From positions 22,207,001-22,271,000 of the forward strand of contig CM076948.1 of the NCBI GenBank assembly GCA_039566865.1: 64,000 nt of DNA, read 5' to 3'. The stretch is from Aurelia coerulea. Taxonomy: Eukaryota > Cnidaria > Scyphozoa > Semaeostomeae > Ulmaridae. Both the position numbers and the translations under genes were made by a program. Under the pieces are notes generated by a model. It was not told the DNA's origin. It saw nothing but the letters and a program-made list of their open reading frames with translations, and did no database searches. Positions 24,401-36,400 of the stretch are shown here, piece by piece (positions within the stretch are counted from its first letter, which is position 1; every line of letters begins with the position of its first letter).

Positions 24401-25968
24401 ATGTACGCTAAACGGTGCTCTTTCAAATTCATAAATCAAATTCTCTTTGGCTACCGTAACGAAGATATACGCTAGACGGTGCTCTTTCAAATTCATAAAT
24501 CAAATTCTCTTTGGCTACCGTAACAAAGATGTACGCTAAACGGTGCTCTTTCAAATTCATAAATCAAATTCTCTTTGGCTACCGTAACGAAGATGTACGC
24601 TAAAACGGTGCTCTTTCAAATTCATAAATCAAATTCTCTTTGGCTACCGTAACGAAGATTGACGCTAGACGGTGCTCTTGCAAATTCATAAATCAAATTC
24701 TCTTTGGCTACCGTAACGAAGATGTACGCTAAAACGGTGCTCTTTCAAATTCATAAATCAAATTCTCTTTGGCTACCGTAACGAAGATGTACGCTAAACG
24801 GTGCTCTTGCAAATTTATAAATCAAATTCTCTTTGGCTACCGTAACGAAGATGTACGCTAAAACGGTGCTCTTTCAAATTCATAAATCAAATTCTCTTTG
24901 GCTACCGTATCGAAGATGTACGCTAAACGGTGCTCTTTCAAATTCATAAATCAAATTCTCTTTGGCTACCGTAACGAAGATTTACGCTATACGGTGCTCT
25001 TGCAAATTCATAGGTGCTATTTCAAATTCATAAATCAAATTCTCTTTGGCTACCGTAACGAAGATTGATGCTAGACGGTGCTCTTGCAAATTCATAAATC
25101 AAATTCTCTTTGGCTACCGTAACGAAGATGTACGCTAAAACGGTGCTCTTGCAAATTCATAAATCAAATTCTCTTTGGCTACCGTAACGAAGATTTACGC
25201 TATACGGTGCTCTTGCAAATTCATAGGTGCTATTTCAAATTCATAAATCAAATTCTCTTTGGCTACCGTAACGAAGATTGACGCTAGACGGTGCTCTTGC
25301 AAATTCATAAATCAAATTCTCTTTGGCTACCGTAACGAAGATGTACGCTAGACGGTGCTCTTGCAAATTCATAAATCAAATTCTCTTTGGCTACCGTAAC
25401 GAAGATGTACGCTAAAACGGTGCTCTTTCAAATTCATAAATCAAATTCTCTTTGGCTACCGTAACGAAGATTGACGCTAGACGGTGCTCTTGCAAATTCA
25501 TAAATCAAATTCTCTTTGGCTACCGTAACGAAGATGTACGCTAAACGGTGCTCTTTCAAATTCATAAATCAAATTCTCTTTGGCTACCGTAACGAAGATT
25601 TACGCTAGACGGTGCTCTTGCAAATTCATAGGTGCTATTTCAAATTCATAAATCAAATTCTCTTTGGCTACCGTAACGAAGATGTACGCTAAACGGTGCT
25701 CTTTCAAATTCATAAATCAAATTCTCTTTGGCTACCGTAACGAAGATATACGCTAGACGGTGCTCTTTCAAATTCATAAATCAAATTCTCTTTGGCTACC
25801 GTAACGAAGATTTACGCTAGACGGTGCTCTTGCAAATTCATAAATCAAATTCTCTTTGGCTACCGTAACGAAGATGTACGCTAAACGGTGCTCTTTCAAA
25901 TCCATAAATCAAATTCTCTTTGGCTACCGTAACGAAGATGTACGCTAAACGGTGCTCTTTAAAAATTA
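21486..25968. repeat. Satellite/minisatellite array, about 64-bp unit, nearly 70 copies
   Basis: The unit reads GGTGCTCTTTCAAATTCATA - AATCAAATTCTCTTTGGC - TACCGTAACGAAGATNTACG - CTARAC. Variants differ chiefly at one base (gatGta, gatAta, gatTta, gatTga), in TTTCAAA versus TTGCAAA, and in CTAAAC/CTAAAAC/CTAGAC. Seven units carry an extra 22-23 bp (CATAGGTGCTATTTCAAATT). Units at both edges are more diverged than the interior, as unequal exchange predicts. The unit is not a multiple of three and carries no lasting reading frame. Confidence 0.95.
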
Positions 25969-26423
25969 TTTGGCGGAAAACATTAAATATGTGAAAGACT
26001 TGCAAAAGGTCAGTGAATCCCCACAAGGGTCGTTTGATATTTGCATTGCTGATGTTCCTTGAGACTGGGCTGAGCGCCCTCCTACTGCTTAATGTTGATA
26101 AAGAATGACATCTTGCAATATTAGAGAACAATATTTAATAAATTTAATTTCATAAATAGGTTTTATTAACTTAGCAATAGGGTAGGGGGTCACGCAGCCC
26201 AGCCACAAGGAACCCAGCCACAGACCGAGTGTAAAGGTTTTTAGATAAACCCCCAAGTGGCTAGGAGTGACTTATTAACTAAGGAGAAAAATAAATCAAA
26301 ATTAACAACTAGGTTTTAGGGAGTTACACAGAGATTACTTAAGGAACGAGAAATGTTTACTAAAAATTCCATCGGACACTGGCCACATAAAATTATATAA
26401 CAACCAAATCACACACACATTAT

Positions 26424-26640
26424 GGCTACCGTAACGAAGATATACGCTAGACGGTGCTCGTTCAAATTCATAAATAAAAATCTTTTTGGCTACCGTAACG
26501 AAGATTTACCCAAGACAGTGCTCTTTCAAATCCATAAATAAAATTCTATTTGGCTACCGTAACGAAGATGTACGCTAGACGGTGCTCTTCAAATTGACAA
26601 ATAAAATTCTCTTTGGTTGTAAACAGTAAGGAAGATTCAT
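26424..26640. repeat. Outlying, decayed copies of the 64-bp satellite
   Basis: Three to four units with substitutions and indels are separated from the main array by about 450 bp of unrelated DNA. Weaker similarity continues to about 26770. Confidence 0.8.
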
Positions 26641-27272
26641 GCTAATAAGCGGTGCCCTTCAACTTATAAATGAAATTTTGGCAAAAAGATGAAATTTTAA
26701 AAAAGATGTACGTAAGACAAAGCTCCCTTCGTAATCAAAAAGTCCTTTTTACAACTGTTACGAAAATGTCGCCAAATGATATCTCTGTAAAATTATACAA
26801 GAAATATTTTTGCAGCTGGGACCTACTGGCACATTGAAAAAACAGCACGTGGTGTTGTGTTTTTATGCAAAAATACCGAGAGAGCTTTCCATTGCAAAAT
26901 AAATGGAGCAACCCGCACAAAGAAACGCATATAAAGCCCAAGCAAGCATAATAAAACCTATAGCAAGGTAAAGAGCGGGATATCCTACGATGTTCGAGAC
27001 AACGAACGAGACGCAGATTATTGATTGAAAAATGGGCCTAAATGATAGAATGAATATTGATATTAGCTTACAGCACTTGCTACTGGCTCGGTCTGCTGGC
27101 TTTCCACTGCTTGCCGAACTCGTTGTAAAGAAACTTCAGCTACCTGGTTAGCTGGCTGTTGTATTTCATCTTCATAAATGCCTAGTATATTTCGACTTCG
27201 ATATCAGGTACCTGCTCCAAAGGGCTTGGGCTATGTCGGCGACGGTTCTTTCACGACATAACTGAAGCGAGA

Positions 27273-27452
27273 GCTTTTACACGTGTGACTGCTTGTTGCG
27301 TAGAAAGAGACGGAATAAACCAATTCTAAGCTTATACCTTGCTTGAGCCTCAAGGGGCTACACACATAGCTAAGCAGATCCCGTGGGGGTAAAGAATGGA
27401 GTTTTCATGCGTTATTTTGAGATTTCAGAGTGACCCCTTGGGTGAGAATAGT
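27273..27452. repeat. Dispersed 183-bp repeat, copy 2
   Basis: Second copy of the 16876-17058 repeat, same orientation, with a 3-4 bp deletion near AAGCTTATACC. A stretch of clean open codons lies just left of it on the minus strand (27072-27260). Confidence 0.75.
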
Positions 27453-28660
27453 GGAAAATTCGAAACGTACTGAAGTACTAAAATGATTTGAGTCTCAATT
27501 ACTCTTGGCCGTAGGACATTTAATTTTATTCAACCAGATGATTAGGTCGAATACTGTTTTCTATTATTTCAAACAATGCAAACATGTTTATCGTCTTGCT
27601 TCTCATCCTCCACCGGACACGTCTATTTCTGAAGTTACATAAAGCTCCATCAGAGCAAGAGCAATAATGCACCGTTGATGTGGCCTATATTATTATCAAA
27701 ATTGTATTTTTACTCACTGTGTTGTTTCTCTTCCACAAGATTGCAAGTAAAGCGCTTGATAATGTTGCTACTCCTTCGTTCTTCTCTCGTCACAACAAGG
27801 AATCAAATTCTTCTAAAGTTTTGCAAAGATTCGATTGTATGTATCAGAAGGTATCTTCTACGGTAGCCTCACTACACAAGATCAGTTGACTAAAGCTCAT
27901 CTCGTTGAAGCAAGTTGATGTTGTTGTTGTCTATCAATAGCAATAACTACGAACGTGTAATCTGTCTACTTCTAGGGTATCAGAAAAATAGAAAATAACA
28001 GCATAAATAACTCCGAATCACTTATCAAGAGCATTCCAAATGGCATCTTTCGTCATAAATAAACAACTTTCATCTATTGAAATCGATAACAAATACTTTT
28101 AATCAAATATTTCGCACAAAAGTCCCAAAAGTGGAATATTTAGAAGACTTCAACTCAACTCAACCCAATTCTTGAGATATAACAAATGCGTTCTCCGAAT
28201 TTTCTGAAGCAAATCCAAACCCAAAGAAGTTGCAGACGAAGAGTTTCTGGGAGATTTTTGTCAAGGAAAGGAAATAAGATCATTCCGCAGTCGCGTGTGA
28301 AGGCGCTCAATCCTATCCTATGCATCATGGATATCGTATGATGGCTTGTTTAAAGGCAATCTATCTCGCTCATGATTGGCTGAAGATTGTATAAGGGGAT
28401 AGAAATTCGTATGGCAAGGATTAACAGAAAAGAATTGGAAAGTGATCGTTTTGAATTGAACTGAATTTTTATCATGCAAAAAATTCAAAGAGCCTGGGCT
28501 CTAGCTCCTTTCCTTTGTCATCGCATTGTTCTCTAAACCAATCACCTGTGCGACAGAGCTCCTTCAAGCGCGAAAATAGTACCGGGAGAGTCGAAAACAC
28601 TTCACACATTTGGCAGCCTGTGGAATAAAATGTATGCGGCTAAAAGTCAGAAATGCAATA
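27453..28660. other. No gene identified
   Basis: One open segment (about 27660-27890, plus) encodes a hydrophobic stretch and a tail but lacks clear splice partners. Otherwise nothing recognised. Confidence 0.35.
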
Positions 28661-28664
28661 TCAA

Positions 28665-29012
28665 TCTATCAGTCCAAAGCTAACTTGGATATGAACATTT
28701 TGTTTGGCAAAATCACTCATCATTTAGACCCAGAAATAAGGAAAATGGTGGTAAGGGGTTTGCATGGGAACGGGAATTCCATGTTCGATTCTGGTCCATG
28801 ATTTACTTGCCATTGAAATTTAAATTCAATACAATTGTCAGTTTCAGAAATAGAATTTAAATTTCAATGGCAAGTAAATCATGGAGAAGAATCGAAGGTG
28901 GAATTCTCTTTCCCATACAAACTCCTTTCCAGCATTTTTCTAATTTCTGGGTCTAAAAGATGAATGATTTTACCAAACAAAATTTCACTTCAAAGTTAGC
29001 CTCCGCAGGGCC
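28665..29012. mobile_element. Foldback element with long arms
   Basis: The arms (about 28665-28806 and 28874-29012) pair closely. The centre contains CCATGATTTACTTGCCATTG and its exact complement 60 bp later. The outer parts pair GGCAAAATCACTCATCATTT with its near complement at about 28950-28980. No coding content. Confidence 0.75.
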
Positions 29013-29281
29013 GTCGAGAGAAGGGCCGGGCCCCCGGTGCCGAAAATTTTTTTGAACCACACCCTTTCATCCTTGGGCCACGCCCTCCTATGCACTGGTA
29101 AAACGCTGCTTTTAGATTTCATTTGGAATCTCAGTGGGCCTGCAGGCCTGAAAATGTTCCTGAAAGAAAACTACAACAAAGAAAAAGTACATACCTTATT
29201 TTTTGCGGGCCCCCAATGGCCCCAGGCCCCCCTGGTAACTACCCTGGCTAACCACCCCCCCCCCTCTCGACGGTCCTGAGC
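28984..29281. mobile_element. Foldback element with GGGCCGTCGAGAG ends
   Basis: GGGCCGTCGAGAGAAGGG at left and CCCCTCTCGACGGTCC at right are inverted. GC-rich runs (GGGCCCCCGG, C9) lie just inside. It overlaps the outer edge of the preceding foldback and is probably inserted in it. Confidence 0.55.
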
Positions 29282-29383
29282 CTCCGACTGTAACATTAAG
29301 ATTTCAGTTTTGAATATCGGACACGTACTCTTTATTTTACAGCCCGCCAAACGTGTTGACTTTTTTTTTACTCACCCGGTAGC

Positions 29384-29602
29384 TTTGATAACTTCGAGAT
29401 TGACTTTGACGAATTCGGTCTCGAGCTCGAAACTCCCATGCGATCTCAAGGCGCAGCGCAAACAGAGTCTCCCCATTCGAATCCTGAATGGTCTATCACA
29501 GAGTGCAATGCCACTCATCAGAAATATTGTCGACTCTTCAAGAACTTTGACGGGTCTCCTTGTAAAACGAGCAGTCTTTTCACAAAATTCCAAGTTCTCT
29601 GA
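29384..29602 (+). CDS. Possible terminal exon, unrecognised acidic protein
   Basis: It lies directly after a TTTTTTTTTTACTCACCCGGTAG sequence, which is both the end of a TA-flanked MITE and a serviceable 3' splice site. 72 codons are open to a TGA, beginning FDNFEIDFDEFGLELET and containing four cysteines. The acidic start and lack of bias look protein-like, but no partner exon was found and no family recognised. Confidence 0.25.
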   Translation, partial: FDNFEIDFDEFGLELETPMRSQGAAQTESPHSNPEWSITECNATHQKYCRLFKNFDGSPCKTSSLFTKFQVL

Positions 29603-30223
29603 ATGGAAAAATTGTCTTAGGTAATTAGATAGTGTGGGCGTTTTTTATGGTTTTTTTATTACTGGTTTGAAACTGAAACTGAATACAGAGTACTGGCTAA
29701 ATTTTCCTGAAAGCTGACAGAATTTTGTCGCGAAGTAAGTCAAACTGACAATATCTGCGAAATTTCTGCTTGTGAGCAAACCAGTTTGTAGAAGTACTGA
29801 GTATTCCAAATCTACCCTTTTCTGAATCTATGCCCGATCACATCCGAATCCAAAATCTGCTGATTCTGCGTAAAACAAAATTTGTAAAAAATTAACTGTA
29901 CGCCCAAAGTAACAATAAGACGAAACATAAACCAGCGAGCAAGCAAGGAGAATATTTCAAGAAGTTAAACAAGTCGAATCAACGGAATATCAAGAGCAAA
30001 CCTTGGATAAGAGCTCTGTCGTCATTAACATATATTACTCTATTCTATCATATAAAACAGTTCAATATAATTTACATATTTACATAACAGTTCTAAGTTG
30101 ACTCATGATCAGGTAAAAGCATAAACTTGCATTCTCTCATAGTAACGCTGAACGAGTGCCAGATGACCGGGTAAGTAAAAAAACATTCAACAAACCGTAT
30201 TTCGACAAAAAACATCAAATCAA

Positions 30224-30272
30224 GTACTTTGTACTTTGAACTTTGAACTTTGAACTTTGTACTTTGTACTTT
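30224..30272. repeat. Heptamer repeat, 7 copies of G(T/A)ACTTT
   Basis: The order is GTACTTT x2, GAACTTT x3, GTACTTT x2, so variants are arranged symmetrically. It lies downstream of the 3' end of the gene at 30477-41188. Confidence 0.9.
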
Positions 30273-30476
30273 TTCCCTTAACATATATGAAGCTGGGGGA
30301 AGCTGGATGATGTAAATGACCGATGTAAAATAAACTGACAATTCAGCCTGATTATCGCTAGATTTCAGGTAGAGGTAAACGACTTAAAATGATAAGTGAT
30401 ATCTCAAAAACTAAGTCACAGCTGCAGTAAAATGAAGGATTTGAAATCCTACATTCGGCAGGCAACATTGGGTTGA

Positions 30477-33400
30477 TTATCTATAACTGATGTCCAACGT
30501 ATACTTTGTATTCTTAGCAACTCCTTTTTCAGTATAAACAATAGCCGTGTTGGGTCTTTTAGTTCTGTTGACAAGAGGCTTCTTCCTCACTACAGCAGCA
30601 GTCGCAGGTCTTCTAGTTGTGCTCTTTGTCAACGAATCTCTCCTCTGCGAAAAGTAACTTTTCCCTGGCGCAAGACTTTGTTTCTTTCTCGTAGCAACAG
30701 CCTTTATTTTCTCATCACAAGGAACAGCATAAGTTGATGCAATTTCAGTAACGTCATAGAATTTCGCAGGTCTCAATTCTCGCAGGGTTGGAGTACCTTT
30801 ATGCCGCTTTTTCTTCGCAATTTGCACTGACGTTGCTTTACCTGTACTTTGAGCAGTTCTAGGCGTCTCTTCTACCTCCGATTTATCGCCCTTTCTCGGT
30901 TTTGATTCTACAGGAGCAAGTAAATCAAGCTTTCCGTTGCTCTTAAGGCTTTCAGCATCCTCACTAGATGTCGTGTCCGGTCTGTCCGTTAAAGACTGGC
31001 ATTCTGACAGGAGTATCGTATGCGTGTTCTTTGCATTACTAAACGCATTCTCAATCTTCGTCTTCGTTTTTGCAATAATGATCTTTGGAGTTCCTCGAGA
31101 ATATGCTGGCGAACTAACTCTTTTTGTTGTCCGCTCTGATCCGGGTCTTTGCTGCCATGGCCTAGCTGCCTGGGACCTTACAGCATTACTCGACCCCCCT
31201 CTCTCAGAATACGTTCTGCTATACCTCGACACATTCAAAGATGAATCGAATGGTTTCTGCCTGTCTTCATTAGCCACAGTTTCGTCTTCCAACTTCCTGA
31301 AGGATACTATGCGCTTCTTGTACGCTTCCCCATAATCACCGGAAGTTAGTTTCATTAAACTATGCGGAATAGGATCTTCATAGAACTCATCCGGCTCACC
31401 GACCTCATAACCCGGAACAAACAATAATTTGAACTCAGCACAGCTCTCAATAGACCTTTTAGCAGCAAGATCACTTTCCGCTGTAGCCTTTTCCATTTCT
31501 AATACATCAGGAATAATATTTGCACCGACCCGGTTCTCAGAAGCAGTTTTCGCAACCAAAGTCTGGGCTGGTTTGTTGGTGTCTGATTTTACAACCGGAA
31601 TCACATTTTCATTGGAAAGTTTTCTGCTTCTCTGAGGTCGTTGCGAGGGTCTCCAAAAACTGTTACAGATCGTTAGATTCGATAGCCGTTCATTTATTCT
31701 GAAAAGAAGAAAAAACATCCAAGATACCGGGTGAGTCAAAATGTTAAACGTTTGAAATCATGTTGCTCTCAAACAATTGTTCAGATTCCTTTAAAATGAC
31801 AGCATAGGAATCAAATGTTTCCGCTGATTTTTGCTCGTGGCCCATAGCCGAAAACCACCAAAGCCTCATTTTCACGGACCAATCAGACGGCGAATAAGCG
31901 AAGAAGACAATCCTACCTTCATAAAGTGCCAGCACGACAAAAAAACTGCTTGAAATTGCTCGGATATTTTTTAACAAATCTATTCTTCAGATGTTTGGGT
32001 CTACAAGTGTGGATGCTGCTTTAAATATCCCCAGATTTCAATGCTTAAACTGACTATACCTATGTAGCTAACTTGGATTAGAAAATTTGAGTTGTCGAAA
32101 TTGGTCGTATCATTGATCATTCTCAAATTGCCTGCAATGAACATAACAGCCCTGAAGAAGTCCTGCATGGCAGGATGAAATATTGGTCACATATACGTAT
32201 TTGTCTTTAAAGAAACTAAGGTCCGGGATTGGTAGGCAGTTTGGTAAATTTTTGGGTCATTTTCCTGTCAAAGCTTCTTACGTGTTTCTTATATTTTTGA
32301 TGCTGGACGTGTAATCTCGTTTTGTCTAAAGGGCTCCCAAAATACTTAGTAAGATCTCAAAACAAGTAAATAACATAACTCGCACTCAAAATAATGTTCA
32401 AAAAGTTGCTAGAACTGTACAGTGTCAAAATCTTTTTGAGTGCGCTGGGAAAATTAAAACTGCAAATTACAATTTTTTTAGCTCTTATGGCTCATATGAA
32501 GAGGCTCCTGCTATGCACTTGGGACTGTCATTCAAACTTTTTTTCTGTTTTCTATCATCATGAGGCTGGATTGCTGGTAAATTTGGTGAAAGATTTTTGG
32601 CCAGTTTTGAAGGATTTTAAGATGAATAAAATGGGATGTAACTTGAGAACAATACAACAAATTTTGACAACCTAATTTTTGTTATCTAAGTTGAAATGTT
32701 AGCTACGCAAATATTTTTAGTTTATAGGAATATAATAAATATTTGAAAGCTACGGGCTTTCAAACGTCTGAAAATGTTTCTGACTCGCCTACCGGGTGAG
32801 TCAGAAAAAAGTATCCCCGTTTGAAAGGTCAAAGCTCCCTGGATATCTAGACAATGATATCGGCAAATATATAGTTCAATGGTAGAAATGTTCAAATCTA
32901 CTATAAAATTTACCTGACTGAAATTGGCCACTCCATTCTGAAATTATAAGGGATTTTCTCGAGAAAGCCGCTTCAAAAAGCCTTCAAAACGTGGCCAAAA
33001 TCATGAAAAAATTTCCCTTACATTTCTGCCTTACAATGGCCTTACAGCAATGACTTGTGGACGCTTTAGCACGTGCTATCCTCTTGGGAGGATGAACAAG
33101 TCCCCCCCCCCCTGGTATCGATAACCTATTCAAGGGGGTTCCATTCTCCCAAGAGGACAAAATACACGAATTTATGTGAGTGTCATCAATTTTAGAAAGG
33201 AAAATTTGTTCATCGTTTTCATGTGCAGGTTTTTGGAAGGGGCTTTCTGCAGAAAATCACCCATATCGACGGGAAGGAATTGCCGATTAAGGCCGGGTAA
33301 ATTACTGATCCTAATTGAGCATATTGGCAATAAAACAAGACAGTTTTCAATATTATTGCTTTGATATTCATGGAGCAGTGGCCTTCCAAGCGTGGATCCT

Positions 33401-36400
33401 TTTGTTAGACTCACCCGGTAGCAGAAAGGAAGCATCAAAGACGACAAAGCATAGATTCCAAATCTTGTACTCGGCGTAAACAGGTGGGTGTAATATTCAA
33501 TGATCTATTTCTTCTGATTGAATGCCTTGAAAGAAACTTTAGATACTTATCTATAATTCTACCGATGGAACTTTCAGAAATGTTGAATATTTTTCGAAAT
33601 TACAGTGAGTATTACATTTCAACTCATTTGAGGATGTGACCTCATCAAATTCAGAAATCATAAGCCAGATGAGTGACAGACTCTTGCTTGATACCATATT
33701 GTAGACATTCATAAACTATGATTTTCTTCGAAGTTATTTCATATTGCATCAATACGTTAAATTACGTCAAATTACGATGGTTCTAAGTTTTTTCGAAATA
33801 TTTTTTTGAAGTCTGGAAAAAGAAAAAACACTTCAATTCTGAAAATATTGAAAATTCAGAAAAATCCAATGGTAGAATTATAGAGAAATAGGTAAAGTTT
33901 CTTTGAAGTCATTCAGTTCAAAGAAATACGTTACTGAATGTTACACCAGCCTTTTCAAAGATTTGGAACCTATGCTAGACAACAAAAGACTGAGGAATAT
34001 TAGCATCTTCACACAGCCCGGAGGACTGAAGGTATGCCAACATCTTCATACCGCCCATGGAGGACTGAAGGTATATTAGAACATACCACTCATGGAGGAC
34101 TGAATGTATACTAACATCACACTGCCCATGGAGGACTGAAGGTATATTAGAATATACCACTCATGGAGGACTGAAGGTATACAAACACCACACCGCCCAT
34201 GGAGGACTGAGTTATATTAGCCTCTTCATACCACCCAGACAGGACTGAAGGTATAATAGCATCTTCATACCGCCCATGGAGGACTGAAGGTATATTAGCA
34301 TCTTCCATTTTATGGCATCTTCATACCACCTATGGAGGACTGAAGGTATACTATCATCTTCCATTTCATGGCATCTTCATACCACCCATGGCCTTGCTAG
34401 CCAAAGTTGCATCCTCAAATCTCCGAGATCAAGAATTCTACTGCTGTCTCACATCCACATATTTCTTTCAAGAAAATAAACTTTGCAGCGGAAGCTTCAG
34501 ATAGCACCCTCAAATCCCGAAAAGAAAAAATAACAATACGCATACCCTGTTATAGATGGTATCGCTGCTTTATCCAAAAGTCTAGTTTCTCCTTCGTTTG
34601 ATTTCGAAAACATCTTTTCTTTCGACTGCTTTCCAAGTAAATATGCTGCTGCCAATCCGTGTCTGTGAATATCAAAGGCTGGAAAGATCTTGCCATTCTG
34701 GAGATGAGAAAAATATGAAACTATTTACTATGCAATCACCACAGAAACATGACTCAGTCGGTTCATAACCAGATGCTCGCATCACCAAGGAGTTCAGTTC
34801 TATGGATGCACTTTGTGACGTGCCAAACATAACATACGTATGCTGACGCTACCACTAAGACCCCTGGGGCCTAAATCAGTTGAATCTCAAGGGACAAGGA
34901 CAAATTGTGTGACACAATAGCATCAGCTGCTCTTGGTTGACGCCGCAATTCAAAGCGATTAGCGACTGCAGGCAAAGGAAATTCTCTCAACCAGTTATTC
35001 AAAGCGAACAAGGCAGCAAAAGTCGCCTTGAACCCAGCAAGGCAAACTGTCACCTTGTGCATGCGAAGGATTTTAGACCAGTCATGAGTTTATTATGAAA
35101 GAGGAAGGATACATCTGAAGATCTGTCTGGCGGATTTTGTTATTTGATTCAGAAACCGCGTGAAAGGCATTGCAATTCTCGCAAATTTAGGGAGCATAGG
35201 TAACAAATCTTAAAAAGGCTGGTGTAAAATTCAGTTACTTAATTCTTTTAACTGAATGACTTCAAAGAAACTGTAGCTACTTCCCTATAATCCTACCGTT
35301 GGACTTTTCTGAAATCTTCTATATTTTCATAATTGGAGTGTTTTTCTTCTTTTTCAAGAATTCAAGAAAAATTTTAAAAAAAAACTTAAAACTATCATAA
35401 TTTCTAAACTGTTTGAAGCAACATGAAATAATTTCGAAGAAAACCATAGTTTATGGATGTCTACAATATGGTATCAAGCAAAAGTCTGTCACTCATCTGG
35501 TTTATGATTTAGAAATTTGATGATGTCACATCCTCAAATGAGTTGAAATGTAAGATACGCTGTAATTTCGAAAAATATTCAAAACTTCTAAAAAGTCCAA
35601 TGGTAGAATTATAGATAAGTATCAAACGTTTCTTCCAAGCCATTCAATCAGAAGAAATAGATCACAGAATTTTACACCCACCTTTTTACGCCGAGTTAAA
35701 GATTTGGAAGCTATGCTTATTTAGGGCCTAAATGAAACAATTACTACTCAGCACCTGAATGAAATATAAACAAAATCCGCTACACAGATCTTTAAATTTG
35801 TCCTTCTTCTTTAGTTATAAATCCATGACTTCTCTTAAAAACAATCATTTCATTTCACGTGCACAAGGCGACAGTTTTTCTCAGTGGTTTTGTTTCTTTT
35901 GACTAATGATTGAGAAAAATCAATTTGTCTGCAGTGGCTAATCGCTTTGAACCCCGGTGTCATTCAAGAGCAACCGATGCTTTTGTGTTTCCAAATATGC
36001 CCTTGTTGTGTAGCTGAACTCATATTCTGAGAGTTCTCTGTATAGAAGTTTTCAAGACCTTGAAACATCTCAACCCATCTTTCATGCGTGATATTTTCAA
36101 AATAAGATCTTCCAGATATTCATCACGAAATCCGTACGACTTACAACATTATAGACCAAATCAAGTCACTTTTGGTTCAAACAGTCTTCAATCACTAGGA
36201 CCTCAAATCTGGAATGCATTGCCAAATGAAACTAAATCTGCCGACAACTTAAATTCTTTTAAACGCATGATAAAACGATGGAATGGACCAACTTGTAAAT
36301 GCAATGCTTGTCAACATTCACCCAAATTTTAGTAAACCTTGCCCATATATGTCTTGAATATTTAACTTATTTAACTTATCTATTAATTTCTTCATTTCTT

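Noticed and set aside
21486..25968. CRISPR-like array or repeat-coded protein in the 64-bp satellite
   Set aside because: Units are head-to-tail with no unique spacers, in a eukaryotic context. Open frames that cross it persist for only one or two units because the unit is not a multiple of three.
21486..25968. Hammerhead ribozyme in the satellite unit
   Set aside because: The conserved core (CTGANGA ... GAAA) is absent on both strands; only a 5-bp ACCGT/ACGGT stem is visible.
30937..31335. Plus-strand open frame of 132 codons
   Set aside because: Antisense shadow of the long last exon of the minus-strand 490-residue protein gene.
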